A stretch of 64,000 nucleotides of DNA from positions 62,001 to 126,000 of the forward strand of contig JBFLZW010000031.1 in the NCBI GenBank assembly GCA_040755755.1, written 5' to 3'. This document shows positions 61,750 to 64,000 of the stretch, in pieces (within the stretch, counting starts at the first letter, position 1; each line of letters starts with the position of its first letter). Both the position numbers and the translations under genes were made by a program. The notes under the pieces were generated by a model. It searched no databases. It was given only the letters and a program-made list of their open reading frames with translations, and was not told the DNA's origin. Source of the DNA: a bacterium. GTDB taxonomy: Bacteria > SZUA-182 > DTGQ01.

Positions 61750-63927
61750 CTAGTTATGGCTGTAATTGGAAACCTGCATCCGGAAGCGGCAGGTCCATCC
61801 CTCCCCTGCGGCTAAGTTGATATCCCAGTAGGGAAGGATAACCGAGCTCTGATAAACTCTTTCAAACCCTGATTCAGAATTTGAGGCGGTTTCGATCGGG
61901 AATCTCCAGATGCCGGGGTAGTCAGCAAAATCGAAAGAGACAATCAGACCAAGGGCTTCATCCACCAGTTGAATCTGCTCGACCTGCTCCAGGGTTCCCC
62001 AACTGGCCAGTTGCCGATCCTTGAGGGCAATGCCGGGTACTTGATAATACCTGTCCGCACTTCGTCCGGCCAGAAGGTTCACATTGAATTCTACTCCGAA
62101 TCGGCATCGAACGGTCGATTTCCCTAAATTGACCAGTTGATACTCGAAAGCTAATTCCGATTTATCTGCCTGAACCCTCACCGCTTTTTCAACGCGGAAT
62201 GGGATATGCTCTCCATCGATCAGCAGGGAACCATCCCGGGAAAGAATAAGGTGGAGCATGTCCTGAGTCGATTGAAGTTGCTGTTTCTGGTAATTTCCGG
62301 TAATAAAATCCCCATATTCCTGATGTTGTAACCGGCTGAACTCCTTGAGTGTGGTGACAGGAGGGAAGAAATGATCGAGCAGGCAGTTGCGGGCATATTG
62401 ATCATAATAAAGCAGCTCAGCCAGATCCTTTTCCTTGCTGACCGTAATCTCATGGATGCTCTTTACCCCATAGCTGTCATCCTGATCCACTCCTATGTGT
62501 GCTCCCTGCTGCAGTTTCTGGTGATACGTTTCCCGTCTGCGCATGAGAGAGTTGATCAGGTTAAAGGCTTTTGGCCGGTAGTCCAGTTCGTTGATCGTGC
62601 CCCCTGCGTCCATGTCAAGCCAGAACATCAGACTGGATGTTTTGACCAGGATTTCCTCTCTTCCGTCGCCATCCATGTCCACTGGCAGGCAATCGATCCA
62701 GCTCTCCGTCGGATGAAGCCGCTCATCGATGATGTTCTCTGCCTTGATCAGGTGATTATAGACTCCATCCCGCAAATGCGGGAGGTAGAGCCCGCCAAAA
62801 AGGCCGTGCCAGTAAGCATCATTGCATTGGCCTTTCCAGAGCTCATCCCGTGCCCGATCCAGCCATTGCTGAGAAGAATCCGCGGATGCCCCTTTACTCT
62901 GATACTGTTCGATCTGCTTACTCACCCAGAGCATTTTCTGATAGAGGTTGTTGCTCTCCGAATACTTGCTCAAAAAGTTGCGCCAGAAACCTCCCTTGAC
63001 AAAGGGTTTGGCTCTCTGAGGGAACTCTTTGGTATTACTGATCATTCTTTCCAGAGCAATAAATTCCTCCGCCGTCTGGATCGGCAGTGCCCACTCCTCC
63101 ATCTCCGAATACGAGGCGGTCGGCAAATAAACTTTTCCCAGCGGAGGAAACTTGTCCACATATTCGCCGTAAGTTATTGTTTCAAGAACATCCTGATTTT
63201 CTTCAACCAGGCTGAAGAACTGATCCAGCCAGCCCTGATTATAAACCAGATCATAGGTACCCGGCCAGACACCGAATTTTTCTCCGTCATCGGCCATAAC
63301 CCGCAGATTCCCCCTCCCCCGGTTTTCATGCAGCAGATAATCGATCGTCATCCGGGGGGATTTAAATGGAATCGTATATCGCAGATACTTGCTGCCGGGG
63401 AAGACTTTCAGCAGGTTTCCCTGCTCCTCGGTAAGGTAATAACCCCACAGTTCCTCTTCACGAATGCCGGCGGATCGAAAATGCAGGTCATCTACCGCCA
63501 GATACTCAATTTCAGCCTCTCGAATGTAGCGCACCAGATGCGGCTCCCACACCCGCTCGGCCAGCCACATGCCCCTCGGTGTGGTATGAAAGCGTTCTTT
63601 GAGAAACCGGTTCAATTTTTTAATCTGGCCAACCTTATCCACATCCGGGAGAATCGGTAAAATCGGTTCATAATAGCCGCCGCTCAATAATTCTACCTGT
63701 CCCCGCTCGATCATGTCAGCCACGATATCCAAAAGAGGAGAGGATTTTTCCAAAAACCAGTTCCAGAGTGTTCCTGAATAGTGGAGACTTATCTTGATTC
63801 CGGGATGTCTTTTCAACACCTCCCAAAAGGGAAAATATGCTTTCTGGTAACATCCTTCGAAAACAAAATCAAAGTTTCCTATCGGCTGGTGATTATGAAT
63901 TCCCAAAATAAGGTATTGTTTTTCCAA
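61750..63927 (-). CDS. GH57 4-alpha-glucanotransferase / alpha-amylase
   Basis: The 725-residue protein has the GH57 motifs: HNHQP (residues 11-15), nucleophile Glu124 in GMWLAERVWEPHL, acid/base Asp214 in ADDGEKFGVWP, and the C-terminal beta-sandwich domain (residues about 400-725). These positions fit the Thermococcus litoralis 4-alpha-glucanotransferase (Glu123, Asp214). It would cut and rejoin alpha-1,4-glucans, in line with the glgE cassette. The TTG start at 63927 has GGAGA upstream. There is no signal peptide, so it is cytoplasmic. Confidence 0.93.
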   Translation of the reverse strand: MEKQYLILGIHNHQPIGNFDFVFEGCYQKAYFPFWEVLKRHPGIKISLHYSGTLWNWFLEKSSPLLDIVADMIERGQVELLSGGYYEPILPILPDVDKVGQIKKLNRFLKERFHTTPRGMWLAERVWEPHLVRYIREAEIEYLAVDDLHFRSAGIREEELWGYYLTEEQGNLLKVFPGSKYLRYTIPFKSPRMTIDYLLHENRGRGNLRVMADDGEKFGVWPGTYDLVYNQGWLDQFFSLVEENQDVLETITYGEYVDKFPPLGKVYLPTASYSEMEEWALPIQTAEEFIALERMISNTKEFPQRAKPFVKGGFWRNFLSKYSESNNLYQKMLWVSKQIEQYQSKGASADSSQQWLDRARDELWKGQCNDAYWHGLFGGLYLPHLRDGVYNHLIKAENIIDERLHPTESWIDCLPVDMDGDGREEILVKTSSLMFWLDMDAGGTINELDYRPKAFNLINSLMRRRETYHQKLQQGAHIGVDQDDSYGVKSIHEITVSKEKDLAELLYYDQYARNCLLDHFFPPVTTLKEFSRLQHQEYGDFITGNYQKQQLQSTQDMLHLILSRDGSLLIDGEHIPFRVEKAVRVQADKSELAFEYQLVNLGKSTVRCRFGVEFNVNLLAGRSADRYYQVPGIALKDRQLASWGTLEQVEQIQLVDEALGLIVSFDFADYPGIWRFPIETASNSESGFERVYQSSVILPYWDINLAAGEGWTCRFRMQVSNYSHN

Positions 63928-64000
63928 AATCTATCTCCATCAAAAGTATGAGATACCGTCAATCTGGCTTTGGCCAGGCTTTGATTTTACTTGCGCCCGA

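Overview
The window reads as a contiguous piece of a chromosome of moderate GC content, from a Gram-negative and probably anaerobic or microaerophilic bacterium. The envelope genes support this: FtsEX with an EnvC-like activator, CtpA, a YibQ-type deacetylase, a CsgG-domain lipoprotein and patatin. So do two sigma-54 activators with matching -24/-12 promoters, the SelA/SelB machinery, a SufBC pair and a mannose-family PTS. The gene order recalls Deltaproteobacteria, Nitrospirota and uncultured candidate phyla. The exact lineage cannot be fixed from the sequence alone.

Layout. 1-3.3 kb: the end of a polysaccharide pyruvyl transferase, a decayed FAD oxidoreductase and an intact relative. 3.7-8.3 kb (minus): a TPR / DUF1232 / patatin / PAS-sigma-54-activator operon, then a NifX-like gene with its own sigma-54 promoter. 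8.9-16.2 kb (plus): an alpha-glucan cassette (glgE, a treS-maltokinase fusion, glgB). 16.3-22.5 kb: a dead toxin-antitoxin pair, endonuclease V, galU, lon and a nicotinate phosphoribosyltransferase whose stop codon abuts a deleted IS5-type element. 23.2-30.5 kb: a VapBC pair, then (minus) a sigma-54 activator, selA, selB and a B12-binding radical SAM gene. 30.9-41.4 kb: an orphan NusG paralogue, tsaD, then a division/envelope block (yibQ-like, ctpA, envC-like, ftsX, ftsE), a split transketolase, khpA and mazG. 41.5-44.1 kb: a CIRCE-controlled hrcA-grpE-rsmE unit without dnaK or dnaJ. 44.3-46 kb: a secreted low-complexity protein, a ClpB fragment and a second VapBC. 45.9-52.6 kb: a compact phospho-signalling and envelope cluster (FHA, PP2C, S1 protease-like, Ser/Thr kinase with PEGA, thioredoxin-fold/TPR/CsgG protein, CsgG lipoprotein). 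52.7-57.1 kb: a RelE/ParE-type toxin-antitoxin pair, IS remnants, a retropepsin-like protease, sufCB and tRNA-Thr. 57.2-63.9 kb (minus): pyrE, ptsI, HPr, PTS IID and IIC, and a GH57 4-alpha-glucanotransferase.

How the genes work together. GalU, TreS-Mak, GlgE, GlgB and the GH57 enzyme form a glycogen/trehalose economy in which maltose-1-phosphate is the glucan building block. The most unusual items are the 45.9-52.6 kb signalling cluster, the apparent self-regulating sigma-54 circuit at 29.5-30.7 kb upstream of the Sec genes, and the radical SAM gene overlapping selB. Repeats are abundant: heptamer tandem strings, long inverted repeats and IS debris. Several genes carry clear decay marks.
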